A DNA stretch of 64,000 bases from Marinomonas flavescens. Its GTDB lineage: Bacteria > Pseudomonadota > Gammaproteobacteria > Pseudomonadales > Marinomonadaceae. Every line of letters begins with the position of its first letter. The stretch's first letter is position 1. The stretch is taken from contig NZ_SJSB01000002.1 in the NCBI RefSeq assembly GCF_004352835.1, positions 282,789 through 346,788 of the forward strand, written 5' to 3'. The notes below the pieces were generated by a model. It was not told the DNA's origin, did no database searches, and was given only the letters and a program-made list of their open reading frames with translations. This document shows positions 18,211-27,543 of this stretch, piece after piece. The position numbers and the translations under genes are program-made.

Positions 18211-19434
18211 TTAATGGGTTGAGTGAGTGTATTGTAGAATCAGATTCACTAACTCCGTGGCTAATGCTGTTTTTGCTGCTTTGGCCGGAAACCAAGTGTC
18301 GTTTTTAGTAATGACTGTGACTTGGTTTTCGTCTTGATTAAAGCCAATGTCGGAGCGAGACACATCGTTTGCGATGATTATGTCTAACCCTTTGCTGTCT
18401 AGTTTACCTTTCGCGTATTCGATGACGTTCTGTGTTTCTGCAGCAAACCCCACCATGATTCTTGCTCGCTTATCTTTGGCGAGCGTCGCAATGATGTCAG
18501 GATTTTTGATCAAGGTCAGCTGCAATTCATCCGTATTACTTTGCTTTTTCATTTTTTGATCGCAGGCTTGCTTCATTTTAAAGTCTGCGACGGCAGCAGC
18601 ACCGATAAAAACATCGGCTTGTTGAGCCATTGCTGTTTCACACGCAGCGAGCATATCATCGGCGCTTTTAACGGAAATAAGCGTGACACCTGCCGGTACA
18701 GGAACTTGCACTGGGCCGCTAATTAGCGTCACTTTTGCGCCACGATCAAGTGCCGCTTGAGCGAGTGAATAGCCCATTTTCCCTGAACTGTGATTACTAA
18801 TAAAGCGAACTGGATCAATAGCTTCCATGGTTGGACCTGCTGTAATTACCCAATGTTGGTTAGCCAGGTCTTGTGTCATAAATGAGGGGTTAAAATAAGC
18901 ATCAATAGCCTCAAAAATGTCACGAGGTTCACTCATACGTCCAGGACCTATGTCACCACAAGCTTGGGCACCATCGGCAGGGCCAATGCTCAATACGCCT
19001 CGTTTAGCTAATAACGCCGTATTATGTTGAGTGGCAGGGTGCTTCCACATGGCTTGGTTCATTGCTGGAGCGAGCAAAACAGGGGATTCGGTAGCGAGGC
19101 ATAACGTGCTTAATAAATCATTGGCCATGCCTTGTGCGTAACGCGCCATAAAATCTGCGGAAGCAGGGGCGAGAACGATTAAATCGGCCCATTTAGCCAG
19201 CTCAATGTGTCCCATTCCGGCTTCGGCATTAGGATCTAATAAAGTACTGCGCACGGCGTGACCTGATACGGCTTGCAAAGTCATTTCTGTGACAAACGCT
19301 TTTGCGCCTTCTGTCAGCACAACTTGAACCTCTGCGCCTGCTTTTGTTAATAAGCGAATGAGCTCGATGCTTTTGTACGCAGCGATACCGCCCGTAATGC
19401 CTAATAGAATATTTTGTTTCGCTAGGTTTGACAT
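18211..19434 (-). CDS. coaBC: Bifunctional phosphopantothenoylcysteine decarboxylase/synthetase
   Basis: 407 aa performing two steps of coenzyme A synthesis. The N-terminal flavoprotein decarboxylase (CoaC) has [10 protein letters not shown], the His region [10 protein letters not shown] and the flap APAMNQAMW. The C-terminal synthetase (CoaB, from about residue 185) has [18 protein letters not shown] and FAAET. Divergent from radC, followed by dut. Confidence 0.96.
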   Translation of the reverse strand: MSNLAKQNILLGITGGIAAYKSIELIRLLTKAGAEVQVVLTEGAKAFVTEMTLQAVSGHAVRSTLLDPNAEAGMGHIELAKWADLIVLAPASADFMARYAQGMANDLLSTLCLATESPVLLAPAMNQAMWKHPATQHNTALLAKRGVLSIGPADGAQACGDIGPGRMSEPRDIFEAIDAYFNPSFMTQDLANQHWVITAGPTMEAIDPVRFISNHSSGKMGYSLAQAALDRGAKVTLISGPVQVPVPAGVTLISVKSADDMLAACETAMAQQADVFIGAAAVADFKMKQACDQKMKKQSNTDELQLTLIKNPDIIATLAKDKRARIMVGFAAETQNVIEYAKGKLDSKGLDIIIANDVSRSDIGFNQDENQVTVITKNDTWFPAKAAKTALATELVNLILQYTHSTH

Positions 19435-19630
19435 ATAAAACTTCTCAATTCAAATCGATAGCCGATTTACAGGCTAGACTAGTATATAAAAGCAATAACG
19501 TAAGGCAGGAAGCCGCTAACGTTAATCTCCGTTTTTATTAGGAAAACTGAAAGTGTGTTTTCCATAATTAAAGCAGTGAGACGCCTGTCTTTAAAGTGGT
19601 GCAAGATTAACATGGATCAAGGAGTAGATC

Positions 19631-20308
19631 ATGAGTATTAAACACTGGCCAGAGCAAGAAAGACCACGCGAAAAACTCATTCATCAAGGTGCTGAGGCAT
19701 TAAGTGATGCAGAGTTGTTGGCTATCTTTCTTCGTACTGGCACTCAAGGAATCAGCGCCGTTGAGCTTGCTAGGCAAGTATTGACCCAGTTTGGCGGATT
19801 ACGTTCCCTTCTATCCGCCAGTCGAGAAGATTTTTGTAAAGGCTTTGGGCTCGGTGATGCAAAGTATACTCAGTTGCAGGCGGTCTTAGAAATGTCTAAG
19901 CGTCATCTGCAAGAGCAGTTGAAGCGTGAAACCGTGTTTAGCAGTGCTGAGCATGTCCGGCATTATCTGTCCGCACAGTTGCGTCACTCTCAGCGTGAAG
20001 TGTTTGCTGTTTTATTTTTAGACAGCCAGCACCGACTGATTCGTTATCAAGAGCTGTTTATGGGCACAATTGATGCGGCGGCGGTTTATCCTCGTGAAGT
20101 GGTGAAAGCCGCTTTGCAATATAACGCTGCCGCCGTGATCCTAGCGCACAATCATCCAAGTGGTGTGGCCGAGCCGAGTCAGGCCGATATTTCGATTACA
20201 TCTAGAATCAAGCAGGCGTTGGATTTAGTCGATGTGCGTTTGTTGGATCATTTTGTTGTGGGAGATGGCGTGCCAGTGTCGCTTGCTGAAAGAGGCATGA
20301 TATCGTGA
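19631..20308 (+). CDS. radC: RadC family JAMM/MPN protein
   Basis: 225 aa. N-terminal UPF0758 helix-hairpin-helix region ([19 protein letters not shown]) and a C-terminal JAMM domain with [16 protein letters not shown], the zinc-binding H-x-H-x(10)-D. Despite the name, a role in DNA repair is not established. GGAG lies eight bases before the ATG. Synteny with coaBC and rpmB is conserved in gammaproteobacteria. Confidence 0.93.
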   Translation: MSIKHWPEQERPREKLIHQGAEALSDAELLAIFLRTGTQGISAVELARQVLTQFGGLRSLLSASREDFCKGFGLGDAKYTQLQAVLEMSKRHLQEQLKRETVFSSAEHVRHYLSAQLRHSQREVFAVLFLDSQHRLIRYQELFMGTIDAAAVYPREVVKAALQYNAAAVILAHNHPSGVAEPSQADISITSRIKQALDLVDVRLLDHFVVGDGVPVSLAERGMIS

Positions 20309-20422
20309 TGATGTGGCGATGAGCTTAAAGTGTTGTACTGATGATTTCATCGGCTTATTTGGTGTTTTTTTGCTTTTTTAACGACGAACTTTTGAAAGTT
20401 GATCGTTTTTTTAACAAAATAT

Positions 20423-20531
20423 TTGCTCAGGGCTCTTGCTTATGGGAGAATGCGCGCCGCTATTCCTCGGTACGGGATATTTTTGATTCATAAGGAATCA
20501 TGCTCCGCCTGAGGAAGTGAAGCACACTTCC
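20423..20531 (+). promoter_or_regulatory. Candidate promoter and leader hairpin of rpmB-rpmG
   Basis: TTGCTC (20423-20428) and GAGAAT (20446-20451) are 17 bases apart, a plausible sigma-70 promoter. A hairpin, GGAAGTG-AAGCA-CACTTCC (20513-20531), lies in the untranslated leader 35 bases before rpmB and might be an autoregulatory structure. Both assignments are by eye. Confidence 0.35.
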
Positions 20532-20565
20532 AATAATCTTTCTGGATAGCAAAAGGTATTTAATT

Positions 20566-20802
20566 ATGTCTCGCGTATGTCAAGTTACTGGGAAACGCCC
20601 TGTTACAGGTAATAACGTTTCTCACTCAAAGCGTCGTACTAAGCGCCGTTTTCTTCCTAACCTTCATTGGCACCGTTTTTGGGTCGAAGGTGAAAACCGC
20701 TACATCCGTTTACGTGTATCTTCTAAAGGTATGCGTATTATCGATAAAAAAGGCATCGAAACAGTTCTTACTGAAATGCGTGCCAACGGCGAAAAAGTAT
20801 AA
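20566..20802 (+). CDS. rpmB: 50S ribosomal protein L28
   Basis: 78-aa L28 with the characteristic start [20 protein letters not shown] and a strongly basic middle. AAGG lies nine bases before ATG. Eleven bases upstream of rpmG, forming the usual two-gene ribosomal protein operon. Confidence 0.97.
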   Translation: MSRVCQVTGKRPVTGNNVSHSKRRTKRRFLPNLHWHRFWVEGENRYIRLRVSSKGMRIIDKKGIETVLTEMRANGEKV

Positions 20803-20813
20803 GGAACTGAATC

Positions 20814-20984
20814 ATGGCTTCTAAAGGCGCTCGCGATTTAATTCGCATGGTATCTTCTGCTGGTACTGGTCACTTTTACACAACTGACAAGAACAAGCGT
20901 AATACTCCAGACAAACTAGAAATGAAAAAGTTTGATCCTGTTGTACGTCAGCATGTAATGTACAAAGAAGCGAAAATTAAATAA
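20814..20984 (+). CDS. rpmG: 50S ribosomal protein L33
   Basis: 56-aa L33 read directly from the sequence: it begins [19 protein letters not shown] and ends MYKEAKIK. It has no zinc-binding cysteines, the normal zinc-independent form of Proteobacteria. AAGGA precedes the ATG. It ends just before a strong terminator. Confidence 0.96.
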   Translation: MASKGARDLIRMVSSAGTGHFYTTDKNKRNTPDKLEMKKFDPVVRQHVMYKEAKIK

Positions 20985-21003
20985 TTTTCGATCTTTATAA
21001 AAG

Positions 21004-21029
21004 AACCGACTCATTGAGTCGGTTTTTTT
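21004..21029 (+). terminator. Terminator of rpmB-rpmG
   Basis: Stem AACCGACTCA/TGAGTCGGTT with a small loop followed by a T run; a classic intrinsic terminator. Confidence 0.9.
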
Positions 21030-21104
21030 GTATCTACTATATAGTAGAGTCCGTTGAATATATCATCAGCATTGTTTTCACCGTGCATCTTTGTCGAGGT
21101 CCCT

Positions 21105-21923
21105 ATGCCTGAATTACCAGAAGTAGAAACTACCTTGCGTGGAATTGAACCACTGCTTGTTGAGCAATCCATTGCTCGGATTGATATTCGTCAGCCTAAA
21201 CTACGATGGCCAATCACGCCAACGTTGGCTGAAGAGATGCAAGGGCAAATTATTACTCGCTTGACTCGCCGTGGTAAATACATAGGCATTCACACCGCGT
21301 CAGGTACCTTGATTATTCATCTTGGGATGTCAGGCAGTTTGTATTTTGTTGAACCTGAAACGCCGCCTTTGTTTCATGATCATGTGGATTTCTGCCTTCA
21401 AAACGGGACACATTGGTTGCGTTATACCGATCCGCGTCGCTTTGGCGCTATTCTTTGGACGACCAATGATTGGCTGCAGCATGAGTTGTTGAGTCATTTA
21501 GGGCCAGAGCCATTATCTGATTCGTTTCATGTTGATTACCTTTACGCTAAATCAAAAGGCCGTAAAGTGGCGATTAAAAGCTTTATTATGGACAGTAAAG
21601 TTGTGGTCGGCGTAGGGAATATCTATGCAAATGAGGCCTTGTTTATGGCAGGTATTCGTCCGACCCGTATGGCTGGAAATATTAGTAAAGCCAGATATGC
21701 TAAATTAGTTGAGTGCATTAAAACAGTGCTATCAGCAGCGATAAAACAGGGCGGAACGACGCTAAAAGATTTCGTCGGAGGCGACGGTAAGCCTGGATAC
21801 TTTAAACAAGAGCTTGCTGTTTATGGTCGTGCGGATAAGCCTTGTGTCGTTTGTAGCGTGCCTTTAAAGGAAGTGCGACAAGGTCAACGCAGTACTGTGT
21901 ATTGTTTGCACTGCCAAACTTAA
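21105..21923 (+). CDS. mutM: Formamidopyrimidine-DNA glycosylase (Fpg)
   Basis: 272-aa base-excision enzyme removing 8-oxoguanine and FaPy, with AP-lyase activity. The start must be the ATG at 21105 because PELPEVETTLRG supplies the N-terminal catalytic Pro and Glu directly after Met; a longer frame start at 21054 would bury them. The H2TH part includes VGVGNIYANEALF, and the C-terminus has a zinc finger CVVC...CLHC. GAGG precedes the ATG. Adjacent to rpmBG as in E. coli. Confidence 0.96.
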   Translation: MPELPEVETTLRGIEPLLVEQSIARIDIRQPKLRWPITPTLAEEMQGQIITRLTRRGKYIGIHTASGTLIIHLGMSGSLYFVEPETPPLFHDHVDFCLQNGTHWLRYTDPRRFGAILWTTNDWLQHELLSHLGPEPLSDSFHVDYLYAKSKGRKVAIKSFIMDSKVVVGVGNIYANEALFMAGIRPTRMAGNISKARYAKLVECIKTVLSAAIKQGGTTLKDFVGGDGKPGYFKQELAVYGRADKPCVVCSVPLKEVRQGQRSTVYCLHCQT

Positions 21924-22168
21924 CCATTTGGTTAGTATAGGCATGGTTATTGCTCAGTTGGTTAGTGACAATGATAAATGCTGAAAATAAGATTGAGTGT
22001 TAAATACGAACTTTAGTGGTTTTTTTTTCAGTAAAGAGTAGTTTGAAAAAACACCGAGTTTTTGGTGCGTTTAGATTGCGATAATCAGCGAATAGAGTTA
22101 TTTTGACCGGCTAGACAGTTTTTTACATGTCGACGCCATAATTAAAAAAAACAGAAAGAGGAATTGGA

Positions 22169-23164
22169 ATGAAAGGTGTCTTTCTTGCATCCGTAACAGC
22201 GCTGGCTATGTCAGCAAGTTTGGTCCACGCCGCAGATGATAAGCCAGCAGTCGTATATGACCAAGCAGGTAAATTTGATAAGTCTTTTAACGAAGGTGTT
22301 TATAACGGCGTTAAAAAATACACGGCTGACACTGGTCAAAAGATTCGTGAATTTGAACCAAAAAATGAAGCACAAGTAGAGCAAGGTCTTCGTCGTTTGG
22401 CAAAACGCGGTTACTCACCAATCGTTGCGGTTGGTTACAGTATGTCTGCAGCCACTGAAAAAGTAGCGAAAGACTTTCCTAATATCCATTTCAGTATCAT
22501 TGACAGCGTTATCGACTTACCAAATGTACAGTCGATCGTTTTTAAAGAACAAGAAGGATCCTTCTTGGTAGGCGCATTAGCAGCCATGAAAACGAAAACC
22601 AATACGGTTGGTTTTATCGGTGCAATGGATGTTCCTCTGATTCGTAAATTTAGCTGCGGTTACAAGCAGGGTGTGAAATACATTGCACCAAACGATAAAG
22701 TGATTGTAAACATGGTTGGCTCTACTGGCGCTGCGTTTACGGATCCAACTAAAGGGTCTGAGCTTGCGAAAAGTCAGTTTTCCCAAGGGGTTGATGTCGT
22801 GTTTGCCGCCGCTGGTGGAACAGGCATTGGTATTTACCAAGCCGCCGCTGATGCCGGCAAGTATGCGATTGGTGTGGATTCAAACCAAAACTACCTTCAT
22901 CCAGGCGTTATGCTGACTTCTATGGTTAAACGCGTAGACCAAGCCGCTTACAACACTTATAAAACGGCTGCAGAAGGTACTTGGAAACCAGGTCTTATCA
23001 CGCTTGGCCTTGCTGATAACGGTGTGTCTTGGGCGTTGGATAAATACAACGAAAAGCAAGTTACTCCTGAGATGGTTGCGAAAATGAAGACCATTCGAGC
23101 TGATATTATTAGCGGTAAAATACAGGTGCATGACTACTCTAAAAACGGTAGTTGCAACGATTAG
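22169..23164 (+). CDS. BMP-family (PnrA-like) nucleoside ABC transporter binding protein
   Basis: 331-aa periplasmic receptor with a signal peptide (cleavage near VHAADD, no lipobox Cys). The BMP/PnrA family signatures YDQAGKFDKSFNEGVYNG and GYSMSAATEKVAKDFPN are visible; relatives bind purine or pyrimidine nucleosides. Behind GAGGA six bases before the ATG. The next four genes encode its ATPase, two permeases and cytidine deaminase, which argues for nucleoside uptake. A terminator-like hairpin separates it from the rest, typical for an abundant binding protein. Confidence 0.88.
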   Translation: MKGVFLASVTALAMSASLVHAADDKPAVVYDQAGKFDKSFNEGVYNGVKKYTADTGQKIREFEPKNEAQVEQGLRRLAKRGYSPIVAVGYSMSAATEKVAKDFPNIHFSIIDSVIDLPNVQSIVFKEQEGSFLVGALAAMKTKTNTVGFIGAMDVPLIRKFSCGYKQGVKYIAPNDKVIVNMVGSTGAAFTDPTKGSELAKSQFSQGVDVVFAAAGGTGIGIYQAAADAGKYAIGVDSNQNYLHPGVMLTSMVKRVDQAAYNTYKTAAEGTWKPGLITLGLADNGVSWALDKYNEKQVTPEMVAKMKTIRADIISGKIQVHDYSKNGSCND

Positions 23165-23174
23165 AAAGTGAAAT

Positions 23175-23215
23175 AAAAAAACAGCGGTTCACGATGAGTG
23201 AGCGGCTGTTTTTTT
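23175..23215 (+). terminator. Hairpin after the BMP binding protein
   Basis: AAAAAACAGC...GCTGTTTTTTT with inner pairing TCAC/GTGA and a T run. Probably a partial terminator between the binding protein and the rest of the transporter. Confidence 0.7.
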
Positions 23216-23416
23216 GCATTTGATGCCTTCCTTCGAAGCAATAGATTTGCCAACAATATGTTGTGCGAGTTGTTATTCGGTCTACCTGCTATCCTTCGAT
23301 AAGGATGAGCGTATCTAGGATAGACGTAATCGCATCATTGCCAGAGTAAGTACAATATTGTTTGTATTAAGTGTATTTACTGCTTCCAACATAAATTGAC
23401 GAATCATTATTGAAAT

Positions 23417-24973
23417 ATGACAAACACAACAACGCCATACGCAATTGAATTGCGCGACATTAGTAAGCGCTTTGGGGCTGTTCAAGCTAACAAAGATATT
23501 TGCTTGCAGGTCCCCAAAGGTACCATTCACGGTATTATTGGTGAAAATGGGGCAGGTAAATCGACCCTAATGAGCATCATTTATGGGTTTTACGAAGCGG
23601 ATTCTGGCCACATAGAAGTGGACGGAGAAATCGTCAATATTCGTAATTCTCAAGAGGCAATCAAAGCCGGCATTGGCATGGTGCATCAGCACTTTATGTT
23701 GGTGGAAAACTTCACCGTCTTAGAAAATGTGATATTGGGTGCCGAAGGTGGTGCCGTGTTACGTAAGGGTATACACGATGCTCGTACGGAATTAACTCGT
23801 CTGGCCAAAGAGTACAGTTTGGATATAGATGTGGATATGGTCGTTGAAGACCTTCCTGTTGGTTTACAGCAACGAGTGGAAATTTTGAAGGCGTTATATC
23901 GTGGCGCTCGTATCTTGATCTTAGATGAGCCTACCGGTGTATTGACGCCACAAGAAGCGGACCATTTGTTCCGTATTTTGTACTCTTTAAAGGAGCAAGG
24001 CGTCACCGTGCTCTTGATTACTCATAAGCTGCGGGAAATTTTGGCTTCCACGGACAATGTGTCTGTGATGCGTCAAGGTGAAATGGTTGCTCATAGAGAA
24101 ACAGCGCAAACAAACAAAGAAGAATTAGCCGAATTAATGGTCGGTAAAAAAGTGCGTTTGACCGTGAACAAAGGTGATGCAACCCCCGGCGATACTTTAT
24201 TGTCGGCAAAGAACGTTTCTCAATTTGATGCTCAAGGTGTCAAGCGACTCAAAAACGTCAGTTTAGAGCTTCGCTCAGGCGAGATTTTAGGTATTGCTGG
24301 CGTCTCCGGTAACGGCCAGAGTGAATTATTGAATGTACTGTCTGGTATCACGGAAATGAGCGAAGGTGAGATTCATTTCGCAGGTGCAACAATTAACGCG
24401 AACTCGCCTAAAAATGCGTCGCAAATGCGTGATATGAAAATGGCACATGTCCCTGAAGACCGTCATAAAATGGGCTTGGTGACAGGTTTTGAGGCTTATG
24501 AAGCCGCCGTTTTGGGGTACCATAATTCTGATGTTTACAATGGCAAAGTATTTATGCATCGCAAAGTGATGGTGGATGAATGCAAAGATCGTATGGCTGC
24601 ATGGGATGTGCGTCCGCCAAATCCTCATTTAAAAACGGCGAATTTTTCGGGTGGTAATCAACAAAAGATCGTTATTGCTCGAGAAGTGGAACAAAACCCA
24701 GATGTGTTGTTAATTGGCCAGCCTACTCGTGGAGTAGATATTGGAGCAATTGAAAACATACATGAGCAAATTGTAAGTTTACGAGACACAGGCAAAGCCA
24801 TTCTATTGGTCTCGGTTGAATTGGATGAAATTATGGCGTTGAGTGACCGTATCCTTGTGATGTTTGATGGCGCTGTTGTTGGTGAGTTGGACGCAAAGGA
24901 TGCCAACGAGCGTGTACTTGGCTTAATGATGGCAAATGCCTACAGTGATGATGAACAAGGAGAGTCAGCATGA
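23417..24973 (+). CDS. Nucleoside ABC transporter ATP-binding protein (double NBD)
   Basis: 518 aa, two fused nucleotide-binding domains as in the sugar/nucleoside (RbsA/NupO-like) group. NBD1 has GENGAGKST near residue 42, MVHQHFMLVENFTV and LDEPTGVLTP. NBD2 has the usual degenerate Walker A GVSGNGQSE, signature FSGGNQQK and VGQPTRGVD-like IGQPTRGVD. It overlaps the first permease gene by ATGA. The first codons are A/C-rich (ACAAACACAACAACG), resembling but not perfectly matching the Crc/Hfq AANAANAA target. Confidence 0.92.
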   Translation: MTNTTTPYAIELRDISKRFGAVQANKDICLQVPKGTIHGIIGENGAGKSTLMSIIYGFYEADSGHIEVDGEIVNIRNSQEAIKAGIGMVHQHFMLVENFTVLENVILGAEGGAVLRKGIHDARTELTRLAKEYSLDIDVDMVVEDLPVGLQQRVEILKALYRGARILILDEPTGVLTPQEADHLFRILYSLKEQGVTVLLITHKLREILASTDNVSVMRQGEMVAHRETAQTNKEELAELMVGKKVRLTVNKGDATPGDTLLSAKNVSQFDAQGVKRLKNVSLELRSGEILGIAGVSGNGQSELLNVLSGITEMSEGEIHFAGATINANSPKNASQMRDMKMAHVPEDRHKMGLVTGFEAYEAAVLGYHNSDVYNGKVFMHRKVMVDECKDRMAAWDVRPPNPHLKTANFSGGNQQKIVIAREVEQNPDVLLIGQPTRGVDIGAIENIHEQIVSLRDTGKAILLVSVELDEIMALSDRILVMFDGAVVGELDAKDANERVLGLMMANAYSDDEQGESA

Positions 24974-26079
24974 GTCAGGCAAAGGTTCCTGTTTGGGTCA
25001 ATCTAGCATTGATTCCGCTGCTTAATATTAGTTTGGCATTTCTGATTTCTGGTTTGGTTATTTATGCCATCGGTCAAGACCCGTTCGAAGCCGCAGGCTA
25101 TATGCTTTACGGGGCTTTTGGGTATAACGAAGGCATCGGCTATACCTTGTATTACGCGACCAACTTTATCTTCACGGGTCTTGCTGTGTCTGTTGCGTTT
25201 AAAGCGGGTCTTTTCAATATCGGTGGTGAAGGTCAAGCGTATATTGGTGGTTTGGGGGTAGGGTTAGTGTGTTTGGCCCTTGATCATACTATGCCGTTTT
25301 ATGTGATTGCGCCGTTAGCTATTATTGGCGCGGCTGTGTTTGGCGCTGCTTGGGCTTATATCCCTGCGTATCTACAAGCCAAGCGTGGTAGTCATATTGT
25401 AATTACTACCATCATGTTTAACTTTATTGCCTCATCTTTAATGGTTTATTTAATGGTGAATTGGCTTAAGTCACCTGATAGTTTGTCATTGAACAGCCGG
25501 ACGTTTGAAGAAAATGCATGGATGCCTTATCTGCATTCTTTATTGATGCCTTTGGGAATCGATATTGGTGATTCACCATTAAATGGCGCTTTTATTTGGG
25601 CATTATTGTGTTGTGTGGGTGTTTGGTTGCTGATTTGGCATACTCGTTGGGGTTATCAATTACGTACTTTGGGGACGAATCCAACTGCCGCTAAATACGC
25701 AGGTATTGATACATCGAAAGTGACTATTTGGGTCATGATGATCTCTGGTGCTCTTGCTGGTTTTGTTGGTTTGAATGAAATCATGGGTGTTAACCATAGC
25801 TTGTTGCTGAATTTTGCTGCGGGTTACGGTTTCGCTGGTATTGCAGTGGCTCTGATGGGGCGAAATCATCCGTTTGGTATTTTATTGGCTGCGATTTTAT
25901 TTGGTGCTCTGTATCAGGGTGGTGCAGAAGTCGCATTTGATATGCCAGAAATTACACCAGATATTGTGGTGGTTATTCAAGGTTTGGTCATCTTGTTCTC
26001 TGGGGCTTTAGAGCACATGTTTAAAGATCGCATCGAAGGCTTCTTTATTCGCAGAGCCACAGCGGCACAGGGGAAATAA
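24970..26079 (+). CDS. Nucleoside ABC transporter permease 1
   Basis: 369-aa hydrophobic protein of the BPD_transp_2 (LivH/RbsC-like) family with about 8-10 membrane segments. FKAGLFNIGGEGQAYIGG near residue 78 and LRTLGTNPTAAKYAGID near 235 are hallmarks of nucleoside-type permeases. It starts inside the stop of the ATPase gene (ATGA) behind AAGGAGAG, and is followed one base later by permease 2. Confidence 0.92.
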   Translation: MSQAKVPVWVNLALIPLLNISLAFLISGLVIYAIGQDPFEAAGYMLYGAFGYNEGIGYTLYYATNFIFTGLAVSVAFKAGLFNIGGEGQAYIGGLGVGLVCLALDHTMPFYVIAPLAIIGAAVFGAAWAYIPAYLQAKRGSHIVITTIMFNFIASSLMVYLMVNWLKSPDSLSLNSRTFEENAWMPYLHSLLMPLGIDIGDSPLNGAFIWALLCCVGVWLLIWHTRWGYQLRTLGTNPTAAKYAGIDTSKVTIWVMMISGALAGFVGLNEIMGVNHSLLLNFAAGYGFAGIAVALMGRNHPFGILLAAILFGALYQGGAEVAFDMPEITPDIVVVIQGLVILFSGALEHMFKDRIEGFFIRRATAAQGK

Positions 26080-26080
26080 A

Positions 26081-27049
26081 ATGTACGATACGCTTATTCA
26101 AATGTTAGATGCCACAATGCGTGTTTCTACACCACTTATTCTTGCAGCCTTGGCTGGCTTGTATTCTGAGCGAGCAGGTATTGTAGACATCAGTTTAGAA
26201 GGGAAAATATTAGGCAGTGCATTTGCTGCTGCCGCTGCTTCTGCTGTGTTTGGTTCTGCTTGGGTTGGTTTGATTTTTGGTATTATGGCTTCGGTTATGC
26301 TGGCATTAATTCATGGCTTTGCTTGTATTACACACCGAGGTGATCATATCGTTTCTGGTGTTGCCATCAATACCATTGTTGCCGGGATGACAGTCACTTT
26401 AGGGCTGCATTGGTTTAATCTAGGAGGACAAACTCCTGCCTTAACAGGCAATGAGCGCTTCTTAGATATTACATTACCATTCGCACATGCGATGCAGAAT
26501 GTACCTGTCATAGGGCAGATATATACGCACTTACTAAGTGGGCACAATATTCTTGTCTATCTTGCCTTCTTTATGGTGCCTGTTACTTATTGGGTAATTT
26601 ATAAAACACGCTTTGGTTTGCGACTTCGTGCTGTTGGTGAAAACCCTCAAGCAGTTGATACTGCAGGCATTTCAGTTACATGGATTCGTTACCGCGCGGT
26701 AATAGTGTGTGGCATCTTATGTGGTGTTGCTGGCGCATACTTGTCTACGGCACACAATGCTGGATTCTTGAAGGATATGAGTGCGGGTAAAGGTTATATG
26801 GCTTTGGCTGCGCTGATCTTTGGTAAATGGCGTCCTGTTCCTGTTATGTTTGCGTGTTTGTTATTCGGCTTCTTAGACGCTGTTGCAGTGCGCTTACAAG
26901 GTTTTGTAATTCCAGGATTAGGTGAAGTGCCGGTACAAGCGATTGAGTCACTTCCTTATGTTTTGACTGTTCTTCTGCTAGCAGGCTTTATTGGTAAAGC
27001 GATTGGGCCAAAAGCCGTTGGCCGACCTTATGTCAAAGAGCGAGCCTAG
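26081..27049 (+). CDS. Nucleoside ABC transporter permease 2
   Basis: 322-aa second permease of the same family. SERAGIVDISLEGKILGSA near residue 28 and LRAVGENPQAVDTAGISV near 183 parallel the motifs of permease 1, so the two probably form the heterodimeric channel. It is followed three bases later by cdd. Confidence 0.92.
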   Translation: MYDTLIQMLDATMRVSTPLILAALAGLYSERAGIVDISLEGKILGSAFAAAAASAVFGSAWVGLIFGIMASVMLALIHGFACITHRGDHIVSGVAINTIVAGMTVTLGLHWFNLGGQTPALTGNERFLDITLPFAHAMQNVPVIGQIYTHLLSGHNILVYLAFFMVPVTYWVIYKTRFGLRLRAVGENPQAVDTAGISVTWIRYRAVIVCGILCGVAGAYLSTAHNAGFLKDMSAGKGYMALAALIFGKWRPVPVMFACLLFGFLDAVAVRLQGFVIPGLGEVPVQAIESLPYVLTVLLLAGFIGKAIGPKAVGRPYVKERA

Positions 27050-27052
27050 ACT

Positions 27053-27463
27053 ATGCCAGATGTTGTGATAGACGGCGTTGCTTTTGAGCTTGCGAAAAAT
27101 GCAATGAGTAAGGCCTATGTGCCTTACTCGAAGTTCAAAGTGGGTGTTGCGATTGAAACGGTCAATGGTCAATACTATTCTGGCTGTAATGTTGAAAATG
27201 CGGCTTACCCAGAAGGTACTTGCGCTGAAGCTGGCGCCATTGCCGCGATGATATTAGATGGCGAGAGCCAAATTAAAAACATCTATGTCATGGGCAGTGG
27301 TTCCAAATTGGTAACGCCTTGTGGTGGTTGTCGTCAGAAGATTCGAGAGTTTGCTTCACAAGATACTTTGATTCATGTCTGTAATGATTCTGAAGTACGC
27401 CAATCATTTTCATTAGAGGCACTTTTGCCTCATTCTTTTGGCCCTGAAAACCTCGCTGAATAA
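27053..27463 (+). CDS. cdd: Cytidine deaminase
   Basis: 136-aa homotetrameric-type enzyme converting cytidine/deoxycytidine to uridine/deoxyuridine. Zinc ligands and catalytic Glu lie in GTCAEAGAIAAM and TPCGGCRQKI; NVENAAYPEG binds the ribose. It ends the nucleoside transporter operon, so imported cytidine can be processed at once; the same pairing exists in Streptococcus nucleoside uptake operons. Confidence 0.95.
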   Translation: MPDVVIDGVAFELAKNAMSKAYVPYSKFKVGVAIETVNGQYYSGCNVENAAYPEGTCAEAGAIAAMILDGESQIKNIYVMGSGSKLVTPCGGCRQKIREFASQDTLIHVCNDSEVRQSFSLEALLPHSFGPENLAE

Positions 27464-27513
27464 GTTTGCTTTAGCTGATAATAATGCTAAAAGTAAGGAT
27501 AGAAGTGAGAGCA

Positions 27514-27539
27514 AAAGCCACGTATAGCGTGGTTTTTTT
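27514..27539. terminator. Terminator after cdd
   Basis: Stem CCACG-TATAG-CGTGG followed by T7, just before the 3' end of the convergent AbrB-type gene. Confidence 0.85.
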
Positions 27540-27543
27540 ATGC

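Noticed and set aside
22577..22840. Antisense frame within the BMP binding-protein gene
   Set aside because: Shadow of a conserved coding region; no signal for independent expression.
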